DNA from: UBA11475 sp045655805
Lineage (GTDB): Bacteria > Bacillota > Clostridia > Christensenellales > Borkfalkiaceae
DNA: 19,219 nt
Direction of reading: 5' to 3'
Assembly: GCA_045655805.1 (NCBI GenBank)
Contig: JAZOPZ010000025.1
Coordinates: 1 to 19,219 of the forward strand
A program made the position numbers and the translations under genes. The notes beneath the pieces were generated by a model. That model did no database searches, was not told where the DNA came from, and saw only the letters and a program-made list of their open reading frames with translations. Shown here in pieces: positions 12,802-19,049 of the stretch (positions are counted from its first letter, which is position 1; the number at the start of each line of letters is the position of its first letter).

Positions 12802-14115
12802 TTATTTAACGTCCAAGCATTCAATACCTGGGAGTTTCTTGCCTTCGAAAAGTTCAAGCGATGCACCACCACCAGTTGAAATGTGGCTCATCTTATCAGC
12901 AAAACCGAGTTGTGCAACTGCAGCAGCAGAATCACCACCACCGATAATGGTCGTAGCGCCTTCGGCTTCAGCCAAAGATTTAGCAACGGCAATAGTACCT
13001 TTTGCAAGAATTGGGTTTTCAAACACACCCATAGGACCGTTCCAGATAACGGTTTTAGCGCTCTTAACAACTTCAGCGTAAAGTTTAGCAGTCTTCGTAC
13101 CGATATCAAGCCCCATCTTGTCAGCAGGGATTGAATCAACGACTTCTACTTCTATTTCAGCGTCGATAGGATCTGGGAAGTTAGAAGTAACAGTAGTATC
13201 GATAGGAAGATAAATCTTCTTGCCAAGACTTTCTGCTTTAGCGAGCATATCTTTGCAATAGTCAATCTTTTCATCGTCAACGAGTGAAGTTCCAACTTCT
13301 TTACCTTGAGCCTTTAAGAAGGTATAAGCCATACCACCACCGATAATTAAACTATCACATTTTTCCAAAAGGTTTGCGATAACGTTAAGTTTATCAGCTA
13401 CTTTTGCGCCACCTAATACGGCAACGAAAGGTCTTTCAGGTGTTTCTAACGCGCCACCCATAATGCGAAGTTCCTTTTCAATAAGGAAACCACAAACGCT
13501 TTCTTTTACGAAACCGTATTCAGCAATAGCAGCGGTTGTAGCGTGTGAACGGTGAGCAGTACCGAAAGCGTCGTTTACGAAAACTTCACCATCGCAAAGT
13601 TCAGCAAGTTTTTTGCAGAGCGCTTCGTCACGCTTTTCTTCACCTTGTTCAAATCTAGTGTTTTCAAGAAGAATAACTTCGCCTTCTTTAATGTCTTTAG
13701 CGAGGGCCTTTGCGCTTTCACCAACCACGTCTTTAGCGAACTTAACTTCTACGCCGAGTTTTTCAGAAAGTCTCTTTGCAACAGGAGCAAGGGTGAACTT
13801 GTCCGCATCTTTAAGAGCCTTTTTAAGATATTCGGCTTTAGCGGCTGCTTGTTCTTCAACAGGGAGTTTTTCAACAGCCTTCTTTTCCTTTTTGGTAAGA
13901 CCAAACCCTTCAGTTAAGATGTTGTGTGGTTTACCCATATGTGAGCAAAGAATAACCTTTGCGCCGTTATCCATAAGATATTTAATGGTTGGGAGCGCGC
14001 CGTTAATACGGTTTTCGTCAGTGATAACGCCGTCCTTCATAGGAACGTTGAAATCGCATCTAACGAGGCATTTTTTGCCTTTAACTACGATATCTTTGAT
14101 TGATTTCTTGTTCAT
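12802..14115 (-). CDS. pgk: phosphoglycerate kinase with a lengthened N-terminal loop
   Basis: Makes ATP and 3-phosphoglycerate from 1,3-bisphosphoglycerate and ADP. The signature KCLVRCDFNVP (15-25), the substrate residues around SHMGKP (59-63), the hinge and the nucleotide loop GGGDSAAAVAQLG are all present. The protein is 437 residues, against about 395 for most bacterial enzymes. The extra length lies at about residues 64-105, between the first substrate loop and FTLAPVAKRL, and is charged and helix-forming (LTKKEKKAVEKLPVEEQAAA). GGAGG precedes ATG 14115. First gene of a pgk-tpiA operon; no gap gene is seen next to it in the window. Confidence 0.98.
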   Translation of the reverse strand: MNKKSIKDIVVKGKKCLVRCDFNVPMKDGVITDENRINGALPTIKYLMDNGAKVILCSHMGKPHNILTEGFGLTKKEKKAVEKLPVEEQAAAKAEYLKKALKDADKFTLAPVAKRLSEKLGVEVKFAKDVVGESAKALAKDIKEGEVILLENTRFEQGEEKRDEALCKKLAELCDGEVFVNDAFGTAHRSHATTAAIAEYGFVKESVCGFLIEKELRIMGGALETPERPFVAVLGGAKVADKLNVIANLLEKCDSLIIGGGMAYTFLKAQGKEVGTSLVDDEKIDYCKDMLAKAESLGKKIYLPIDTTVTSNFPDPIDAEIEVEVVDSIPADKMGLDIGTKTAKLYAEVVKSAKTVIWNGPMGVFENPILAKGTIAVAKSLAEAEGATTIIGGGDSAAAVAQLGFADKMSHISTGGGASLELFEGKKLPGIECLDVK

Positions 14116-14150
14116 AAGAAAATCCTCCGTAAAATTTTGTCTACTTTGTT

Positions 14151-14179
14151 ATTTTATCTTTTAAATTAAAGATTGTCAA
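14151..14179 (-). promoter_or_regulatory. sigma-A promoter of the pgk-tpiA operon
   Basis: TTGACA, 17 bases, TAAAAT on the minus strand, about 35 bases before the pgk start. Confidence 0.8.
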
Positions 14180-14193
14180 TAGAAAACGCCAAA

Positions 14194-14314
14194 TTTAGCG
14201 ACTTTTTTGGTAAAAATACTCCTTTTGAAAGTTTTTAGCGTCAATTTTTTTAGCGTTTTACATCAGCAAATACGATCGCTTAAAAATTGTGTATTATTTT
14301 ACAAAATTTTAGCG
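14194..14314. repeat. four TTTAGCG direct repeats in the pgk/AraC intergenic region
   Basis: TTTAGCG occurs at 14194-14200, 14234-14240, 14249-14255 and 14308-14314, all on the plus strand. The middle pair (15-base step) sits in the context TTTTTAGCGT twice. AraC-family proteins bind paired direct repeats, so these may be sites for the adjacent regulator; chance in AT-rich DNA is not excluded. Confidence 0.4.
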
Positions 14315-14321
14315 TATTTTG

Positions 14322-14350
14322 TTGTAATTTTTCTTTATAAATGGTAAAAT
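14322..14350 (+). promoter_or_regulatory. sigma-A promoter of the AraC-family gene
   Basis: TTGTAA, 17 bases, TAAAAT, about 25 bases before ATG 14375. Confidence 0.65.
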
Positions 14351-14374
14351 TGAATATGTAACAAAGGTAAAATT

Positions 14375-15235
14375 ATGAATAAAGAATTTTTTAGAGAAAG
14401 CGAATATTTTAAAGATGGTGAAACGGTAAAAGCCTACTATCACCACGTTTCCGAGTTTGGCGAAATCACCCCACACCGTCACGATTTTTATGAACTTAAT
14501 ATGGTGCTAGAGGGCAATGGTAGGCACGACGTAGGTAAACATTTTTACGCCGTTTCCGGTGGCGAAGTTTTTGTAATACCACCAAACGTAACCCACTCTT
14601 ATATGTTCGTTGGCGAAGGCAAAGTTTTTCACCTTTTAATTTCTGAAACCTTCTTCGACCAGTTTGAAGAAGTTTTAAAAACAGCCGACGGCTACAATAT
14701 GCTTTTCTCCACTCAACCTGAATTGCGTATTTTAAGTGGCATATCAGCAAGTCTTACCTTGTCAAACAAAGATAATGAAAAAATACAAGCGCTTATCGGT
14801 GAACTTTTCTTACCAAAAGAACGCAACCACGCCATTTTGCAAAGCGTAACTGCACTCAAACTATTAGTTGAACTGTGTTCTTCGTTAGCAATCACCGAAA
14901 GCACGGCGTCCCGCAGTAAAACTTCAGGCGCAATTTTAGCGCTTGATTACATATCAAGACATATTGGTGAAAAAATCACTATCGAAGATTTGTGCAACAT
15001 CTCTTACACCTCAAGAACCGTTCTTATTGAAGAATTCAAGGTATTAACGGGTAGAACTCCTCAAAAATACCTTGCCGACTTTAGACTTAAAAAGGCTGAA
15101 CAGTTATTGCTTACCACCGACAAAAAAATTACGGAAATAGCCTTTGACTGTGGTTTTTTTGATAACGCCCATTTTTGTAAGGAATTTAAACGCCATTTTG
15201 GCAAAACCCCAAAATCCTTGCGTGAAAGTGAATAA
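14375..15235 (+). CDS. AraC-family transcriptional regulator with a cupin sensor domain
   Basis: 286 residues. The N-terminal AraC-type cupin has PHRHDFYELNMVLEG (33-47) and a VIPPNVTHSY strand (68-76), as in regulators that sense small sugars or related ligands. The C-terminal HTH domain (about 186-286) has both helix-turn-helix motifs: ITIEDLCNISYTSRTVLIEEF and KITEIAFDCGFFDNAHFCKEF, with the closing GKTPKSLR. AAAGGT lies before ATG 14375. It diverges from pgk and has no neighbouring sugar transport or hydrolase gene, so its target is unknown. TTTAGCG repeats upstream could be its sites. Ends at a shared bidirectional terminator. Confidence 0.93.
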   Translation: MNKEFFRESEYFKDGETVKAYYHHVSEFGEITPHRHDFYELNMVLEGNGRHDVGKHFYAVSGGEVFVIPPNVTHSYMFVGEGKVFHLLISETFFDQFEEVLKTADGYNMLFSTQPELRILSGISASLTLSNKDNEKIQALIGELFLPKERNHAILQSVTALKLLVELCSSLAITESTASRSKTSGAILALDYISRHIGEKITIEDLCNISYTSRTVLIEEFKVLTGRTPQKYLADFRLKKAEQLLLTTDKKITEIAFDCGFFDNAHFCKEFKRHFGKTPKSLRESE

Positions 15236-15241
15236 AAAATT

Positions 15242-15266
15242 AAAAGCACCCAAACGGGTGCTTTTT
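15242..15266. terminator. bidirectional terminator between the AraC and SGNH genes
   Basis: AAAAGCACCC-AAAC-GGGTGCTTTT, a perfect 10-bp stem with T runs on both strands between two convergent genes. Confidence 0.85.
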
Positions 15267-16001
15267 CTATTGCAAATAAGGTTTAATAACGCTTGCCCAA
15301 ACAGCAAAACCTGCGTTATTTAAATGTATACCGTCGTCGCTATACGCCGTAATCAATCTATCATTTCCGTCTTGAACTGAAGAATACAAATCAATATAAG
15401 TCATATTAGGCTCAGCGTCAGTCATCGCCTTTATTTGTGGGTTTATTTCTAAAATCTTTTCCGTAGACTTCTCCACCTTCGTAGTTGAATACGTTTCAAC
15501 GTCGGAATTCATAGGCAATATTGATACGCAATAAACTTTAGCGGTTGGAAGTTTCTCCTTAATTTCAGATAAAATTTTTCTATAATTTTTAATTATTTTA
15601 GAAGACGCCACCCCACCGTTAATATCGTTTATACCTATCAATAAAACTACCTTTGACGGTTGAATATCAAAGAGAGAAACTTGCAGTCTATCCAAAACGC
15701 CTTTGGTTGAATCCCCGCCTATACCACGATTATAAGTAGCCAAGTTTAAGTCTGCAAAATAATCGTCTAAAGGAAATAAATCGGTAATAGAATCACCTAT
15801 AAAAACTATTTGACCTTTAGATAAATTAGCATTTTGAACGCCGTATGATTGACACTTATCTTGATAATATTTTTGAAAACCGTTTGACCCGTCTTTTTCG
15901 GTGAGTTTATTGAGTTTTACGCTTAATATAACAACCGAAGTCATTAACGCCAAAATTACTGCAATATAAATTAAGTGCAAAATTTTATTTTTCTTTGACA
16001 T
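15267..16001 (-). CDS. membrane-anchored SGNH/GDSL hydrolase
   Basis: 244 residues. An N-terminal hydrophobic helix (about 8-28) after a basic start acts as a signal anchor, so the enzyme should face outward. The SGNH blocks are all present: GDSITD (69-74, Ser71 nucleophile), GIGGDST (block II, 93-99), GINDI (123-127, Asn125) and DDGIH (222-226, with Asp223 and His226). Such enzymes deacylate or de-esterify lipids, cell-wall sugars or glycans; the true substrate cannot be told. The start ATG 16001 has GAGGGAG upstream; the 15 upstream codons in frame overlap the previous gene. It follows the CoA-disulfide reductase gene by 17 bases and is probably co-transcribed. Confidence 0.9.
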   Translation of the reverse strand: MSKKNKILHLIYIAVILALMTSVVILSVKLNKLTEKDGSNGFQKYYQDKCQSYGVQNANLSKGQIVFIGDSITDLFPLDDYFADLNLATYNRGIGGDSTKGVLDRLQVSLFDIQPSKVVLLIGINDINGGVASSKIIKNYRKILSEIKEKLPTAKVYCVSILPMNSDVETYSTTKVEKSTEKILEINPQIKAMTDAEPNMTYIDLYSSVQDGNDRLITAYSDDGIHLNNAGFAVWASVIKPYLQ

Positions 16002-16018
16002 ACTCCCTCTTTTGCAAA

Positions 16019-17707
16019 CTATTTTTCCATCCCGCAAGAAAAACATTGCCTTGATACTAATTCTTCATTATTTATGCTGCTAAATAGCCTAAATCCACCT
16101 ATAAAATTATAAGCGTCAAATCCGTTTTGCATAAGAATTCTCGTAGCCAAATAACTACGCAATCCACTTTGACACATCACGAAAATCTTTTTAGATTTGT
16201 CGAGTTCAACTAAACGCTCTCTTAAGTCGTCAAGTGGTATATTTATAAAACCGTCAGCGTGCCCACGCGCATATTCGTAAACCGTTCTAATGTCAAGCAA
16301 AATGGCGTCGTTGCGATTTTTGAGCGCAGAAATATCTTCATACGCAAACTGTTTAACAATGCCGTTTTTAATATTTTCAGCAACGAACCCAAGCATATTA
16401 ACGGGGTCTTTTGCCGACGAATACGGTGGTGCGTACGCAAGGTCAAGTTCTTTTAACTCATAAGCCTTAAGTCCTGCCCTAATTGCCGTTGCTATAACGT
16501 CTATTCGTTTATCAACGCCGTCGTACCCAACTATTTGCGCGCCGTAAATTTTATAACTCGACTTGTCAAATATGAGTTTTAAGGTCATAGCAGTTGCGTT
16601 AGGATAATAGCCTGCGTGCGAATTTTGCGTTAAAATAATTTTTTCATAATCATACCCGTTAGCCTTTAGTTGTCCTTCGTTAAGTCCGGTGGTAGCAACA
16701 GTCATATCAAAAAGTTTTATAACGGATGAACCTTGCGAGCCGTTGTATTCACTATCTAACCCACAAATATTATCGGCTACGATGCGCCCTTGCTTGTTAG
16801 CAGGTCCGGCTAAAGAAATAACGGCGTCTTGTTCGGTAATAAAATTTTTAACTTCTATCGCGTCGCCCACGGCATAAATATCGGGCATTGAAGTTTGCAT
16901 TTTAGCGTCTACTTTTATCGCTCCCTTTACCCCTAAATCTAAACCTATTTTTTTAGCGAGAGTATTTTCAGGCATAACGCCTACCGAAATTAAAGCCATA
17001 TCGGCACTAATAGTCCTTCCGTCCTCAAATGCTAGGGTAACGGTATCGCCAAACTCGTCCATCTTGCGCGTTCTAGCGTTAAGCACAACTTGCACTTTGT
17101 GTTGCCTAAACTTTGCGTGTATAAAAGACGCAAGGTCAAAATCCAACGTCGGCAGAAGATGTTTGCCACGCTGTACGATAGTTACGGCAATACCTTGTTT
17201 TGACAAATTTTCAGCCATTTCAAGACCGATAAAACCACCACCGACAACGATTACCGATTTTGGATTTTTTTGGTCTATAAACGAACGGATTTTAATAGTA
17301 TCTTCAACGGTACGGAGAGTAAATATTCTATCGCCTTGCTTACAAAACTCCGGCAATACAGGTTTTGCGCCAGGTGACAAAATTAGTTTATCGTACCCTT
17401 CTTTAAATACTTCGCCCGTTACTAAATTTTTAACGGAAACGGTTTTGTTTTCGGCGTCAATATCCGTTACTTCGTGGTACACTTTCGCCTTAATTTTAAA
17501 ACGACGCAAAAAGCCTTCCGGCGTTTGCAACGATAAATCTTCTTCGTTTTCAATAACGCCACCGATATAATACGGCAAGCCACAATTTGCATAAGATATA
17601 AACCCCGAACGCTCAAAAATAACGATTTCAGCGTTTTCATCTAACCTTCTTATTCTAGCACCGGCAGTTGCACCACCTGCAACACCACCAACGATTACAA
17701 CTTTCAT
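16019..17707 (-). CDS. CoA-disulfide reductase-type flavoprotein fused to a rhodanese domain
   Basis: 562 residues. The start is ATG 17707 (AAGGGGA upstream); the 11 codons before it are not needed. An N-terminal FAD site VVIVGGVAGGATAGARIRR (3-21), the active cysteine in SYANCGLPYYIGG (38-50, Cys42), an NAD(P)H site VVGGGFIGLEMAENL (154-168) and the second FAD motif YAVGDA (278-283) define the single-cysteine CoA-disulfide/NADH oxidase group. Residues about 460-545 form a rhodanese domain with active loop MCQSGLRS (511-518, Cys512). Known CoADR-RHD fusions reduce CoA disulfides, persulfides or polysulfide. An extra CFSC (Cys555, Cys558) ends the protein. It has its own promoter, and an S-box-controlled small gene lies just upstream, fitting a sulfur role. 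Confidence 0.93.
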   Translation of the reverse strand: MKVVIVGGVAGGATAGARIRRLDENAEIVIFERSGFISYANCGLPYYIGGVIENEEDLSLQTPEGFLRRFKIKAKVYHEVTDIDAENKTVSVKNLVTGEVFKEGYDKLILSPGAKPVLPEFCKQGDRIFTLRTVEDTIKIRSFIDQKNPKSVIVVGGGFIGLEMAENLSKQGIAVTIVQRGKHLLPTLDFDLASFIHAKFRQHKVQVVLNARTRKMDEFGDTVTLAFEDGRTISADMALISVGVMPENTLAKKIGLDLGVKGAIKVDAKMQTSMPDIYAVGDAIEVKNFITEQDAVISLAGPANKQGRIVADNICGLDSEYNGSQGSSVIKLFDMTVATTGLNEGQLKANGYDYEKIILTQNSHAGYYPNATAMTLKLIFDKSSYKIYGAQIVGYDGVDKRIDVIATAIRAGLKAYELKELDLAYAPPYSSAKDPVNMLGFVAENIKNGIVKQFAYEDISALKNRNDAILLDIRTVYEYARGHADGFINIPLDDLRERLVELDKSKKIFVMCQSGLRSYLATRILMQNGFDAYNFIGGFRLFSSINNEELVSRQCFSCGMEK

Positions 17708-17763
17708 AATTCCCCTTAATAAACTTGTCGCAAAGAACAATGTTTTTATAATTTACTTATTTT

Positions 17764-17792
17764 ATAATACCATTAAATCCTAAAAATTTCAA
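17764..17792 (-). promoter_or_regulatory. sigma-A promoter of the CoADR-rhodanese gene
   Basis: TTGAAA, 17 bases, TATTAT on the minus strand, about 55 bases before ATG 17707. Its presence means this gene need not depend on the riboswitch upstream. Confidence 0.65.
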
Positions 17793-17814
17793 TACAAAAA
17801 GCAAAAAGTCACTA

Positions 17815-18057
17815 CTATCTAATCGACCTTTTAGCAAATCTTTGAAAATTCGGCACAAAACCAACGGTTTTCCTTCTAGAATTAATTTCTAGCGTGAAAT
17901 AAAAATTCAAAACTTCTCTATCTAAAATTTCTTCACCGTTAGACCATTTATACCCTAGTCGTTTAAGATACTTTAAATAGTCTTTGCATTTTTTTTGGCT
18001 ATCAAAACTAGCCCAAAAAAGTTCTTGCTCTTGCGTAAAATTTTGTAATTTCTCCAT
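17815..18057 (-). CDS. orphan 80-residue protein behind an S-box riboswitch
   Basis: 80 residues, soluble and basic, no signal peptide or membrane helix. The middle KKCKDYLKYLKRLGYKWSNG (22-41) resembles, from memory only, small phage or plasmid proteins with a 'cannot reach further than' short alpha-beta segment of the form EFLKxLxxxGYKWxSG; I cannot name a family. The tail is basic (NFQRFAKRSIR). AAGGAGT precedes ATG 18057, and the whole S-box leader with its terminator lies directly upstream, so expression should fall when SAM is plentiful. No terminator is seen before the CoADR gene, so read-through could add to its expression. Function unknown. Confidence 0.7.
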   Translation of the reverse strand: MEKLQNFTQEQELFWASFDSQKKCKDYLKYLKRLGYKWSNGEEILDREVLNFYFTLEINSRRKTVGFVPNFQRFAKRSIR

Positions 18058-18094
18058 AAATTACTCCTTATAAAGTTTATTCCACAAAAAGCAA

Positions 18095-18220
18095 AAAGAA
18101 AAACCCATCGTTAGATGGGCTTATTTTTATATAAATACCCATCGTCCAGCCTTTAGCACCTTACTACATAGCAGGTTGCTGTACGGTCATAGGGGCTGTC
18201 CCTCACGCACTCTTTATGGT
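18095..18220 (-). promoter_or_regulatory. S-box (SAM-clan) riboswitch with transcription terminator
   Basis: The minus-strand leader carries the conserved S-box blocks in order: GTGAGGGAC, CCCTATGA, GCAACC and AAGGTGCTAA. A short P3 (CTA/TAG region) lies between the last two. P1 can form between ACCAT at the very start of the transcript (about 18220) and ATGGGT (18142-18137). The same GATGGG (18143-18138) can pair with CCCATC (18119-18114) as antiterminator, while CCCATC pairs with GATGGG (18109-18104) and a T-rich tail as terminator. So ligand binding should switch the gene off. Odd: I see no P4 hairpin after the GGTGCTAA block, and J3/4 reads AAAGGC instead of AATTCC, so it may belong to a SAM-I/IV-like variant. 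Confidence 0.85.
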
Positions 18221-18226
18221 AATTAA

Positions 18227-18255
18227 ATATTAATATGTTTTGTAGCAACTGTCAA
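18227..18255 (-). promoter_or_regulatory. sigma-A promoter of the S-box transcript
   Basis: TTGACA, 17 bases, TAATAT on the minus strand. The start point near 18220 places the 5' strand of P1 at the very beginning of the RNA. Confidence 0.85.
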
Positions 18256-18287
18256 CTATTTTTAATAATTAAGAAAAGTAAATTTTT

Positions 18288-18479
18288 TTCGCTCCCGTTC
18301 GAATCCCTCACAATATTTTAGACAAACGAAAAACCTCAACCAAAAATTGGTTAGGTTTTCCTTGGCGGAGAGTGAGGGTTGCGTTCTTGCTTTTTGCAAA
18401 GCATTAGTTCTTTCCTACTGCCCCTGCTTTGCAAAAATCTTCGGTCAGTCGCTAAAACGGTGGGTGTCCACCGTTTTTA
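18288..18479. repeat. 192-bp tandem unit 1
   Basis: In plus orientation the unit holds: an inverted T-arm copy GTTCGAATCCCTCAC (18297-18311), a terminator-like AACC...GGTT hairpin (about 18331-18357), a copy of the tRNA-Ser 3' end (TGGCGGAGAGTGAGGG, 18363-18378), a 13-bp stem TTTTTGCAAAGCA/TGCTTTGCAAAAA (18391-18403 and 18425-18437) with a 21-base loop, and the palindromic hairpin AAAACGGTGG-GTGT-CCACCGTTTT (18454-18477). No protein gene with a ribosome site is present; open frames here are by-products of the repeats. Confidence 0.9.
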
Positions 18480-18671
18480 TTCGCTCCCGTTCGAATCCCT
18501 CACAATATTTTAGACAAACAAAAAAACCTAAACCAAAAATTGGTTAGGTTTTCCGTGGCGGAGAGTGAGGGTTGCGTTCTTGCTTTTTGCAAAGCATTAG
18601 TTCTTGTTTCTTCCACTGCTTTGCAAAAATCTTCGGTCAGTCGCAAAAACGGTGGGTGTCCACCGTTTTTA
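18480..18671. repeat. 192-bp tandem unit 2
   Basis: Same order and exactly the same length as unit 1: inverted T-arm copy 18489-18503, terminator-like hairpin about 18524-18552, tRNA-Ser 3'-end copy 18556-18571, the 13-bp stem (18584-18596 and 18617-18629) with a 20-base loop, then the CGGTGG palindrome. It differs from unit 1 mainly inside the stem loop, plus a few bases around the terminator hairpin. Confidence 0.9.
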
Positions 18672-18763
18672 TTCGCTCCCGTTCGAATCCCTCACAATAT
18701 TTTAGACAAACAAAAAACCCAAACCGAAACATCGGTTTGGGTTTGTTGGCGGAGAGTGAGGGA
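18672..18763. repeat. partial third tandem unit running into tRNA-Ser
   Basis: Contains the inverted T-arm copy (18681-18695), the common AATATTTTAGACAAAC segment and the terminator, then becomes the real 3' end of tRNA-Ser. It lacks the two strong hairpins of the full units. Confidence 0.85.
18712..18744 (-). terminator. terminator of tRNA-Ser
   Basis: Perfect 13-bp stem AAACCCAAACCGA (18715-18727) with TCGGTTTGGGTTT (18732-18744), four-base loop, then a T run on the minus strand, three bases past the encoded CCA. Confidence 0.9.
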
Positions 18764-18835
18764 TTCGAACCCCCGTGGGCTTGCACCCAAACGGTTTTCA
18801 AGACCGCCTCGTTATGACCACTTCGATACGCTTCC
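18747..18835 (-). tRNA. tRNA-Ser(UGA) with a mismatched acceptor stem
   Basis: 89 bases with encoded CCA. The D-stem TCG/CGA, the anticodon stem GCGGT/ACCGT with loop CTTGAAA (anticodon UGA), the long variable arm TGGG/CCCA and the T-arm all fold. The acceptor does not: 5' GGAAGCG faces 3' ACTCTCC, giving three Watson-Crick pairs, one G-T and mismatches at 4-69, 6-67 and 7-66. The 5' half would suit a 3' strand CGCTTCC, and the 3' half a 5' strand GGAGAGT. It has a near-perfect promoter and terminator, so it is probably transcribed, but it may be a chimera or a pseudo-tRNA. Confidence 0.85.
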
Positions 18836-18867
18836 AAATATTGGACCAACTTCTAGTCAGCCTTAAT

Positions 18868-18896
18868 AGTATAACAATATTGTTTTATTCTGTCAA
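18868..18896 (-). promoter_or_regulatory. sigma-A promoter of tRNA-Ser
   Basis: TTGACA, 17 bases, TATACT on the minus strand, about 30 bases before the tRNA 5' end. Confidence 0.85.
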
Positions 18897-18997
18897 CTTT
18901 ATAAACAAAATACTCAAAGAAAATTTAATGCATTTGGCAGAATATAAAGTTGGTCTAGCAAATTAAATCTATATTTCTTATGATTGTGTTGACTGCA

Positions 18998-19031
18998 TAA
19001 AAAAGCCCACTTGGTTGAGTGGACTTTTTTA
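18998..19031 (-). terminator. terminator of the partial gene at the right edge
   Basis: AAGCCCACT/AGTGGACTT stem with one mismatch and a six-base loop, flanked by A6 and T6, 20 bases past the stop of the minus-strand partial frame. Confidence 0.75.
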
Positions 19032-19049
19032 TTATTCAAAATACATGAT

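Noticed and set aside
13613..14164. 183-codon plus-strand frame opposite pgk
   Set aside because: Fully antisense to a strongly supported essential gene, Ser/Phe-rich, no ribosome site.
18060..18090. Promoter TTGCTT-16-TATAAG directly before the 80-residue gene
   Set aside because: The -10 box would overlap the ribosome site, so transcription would start too late; the S-box promoter is the real one.
18288..18763. CRISPR array
   Set aside because: The period is 192 bases with most of the unit conserved, no regular spacers, and no cas gene in the window.
18288..18763. Integron cassette array with attC sites
   Set aside because: No reading frames between the hairpins and no integrase; the fold-backs contain terminators and tRNA pieces and lack paired attC core sites.
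18347..18866. Plus-strand frames of 66, 81 and 108 codons in the repeat region
   Set aside because: They arise from the tandem repeats and the antisense of tRNA-Ser (RRVRDSNPRG type), with no ribosome site; similarity between them only reflects the repeats.
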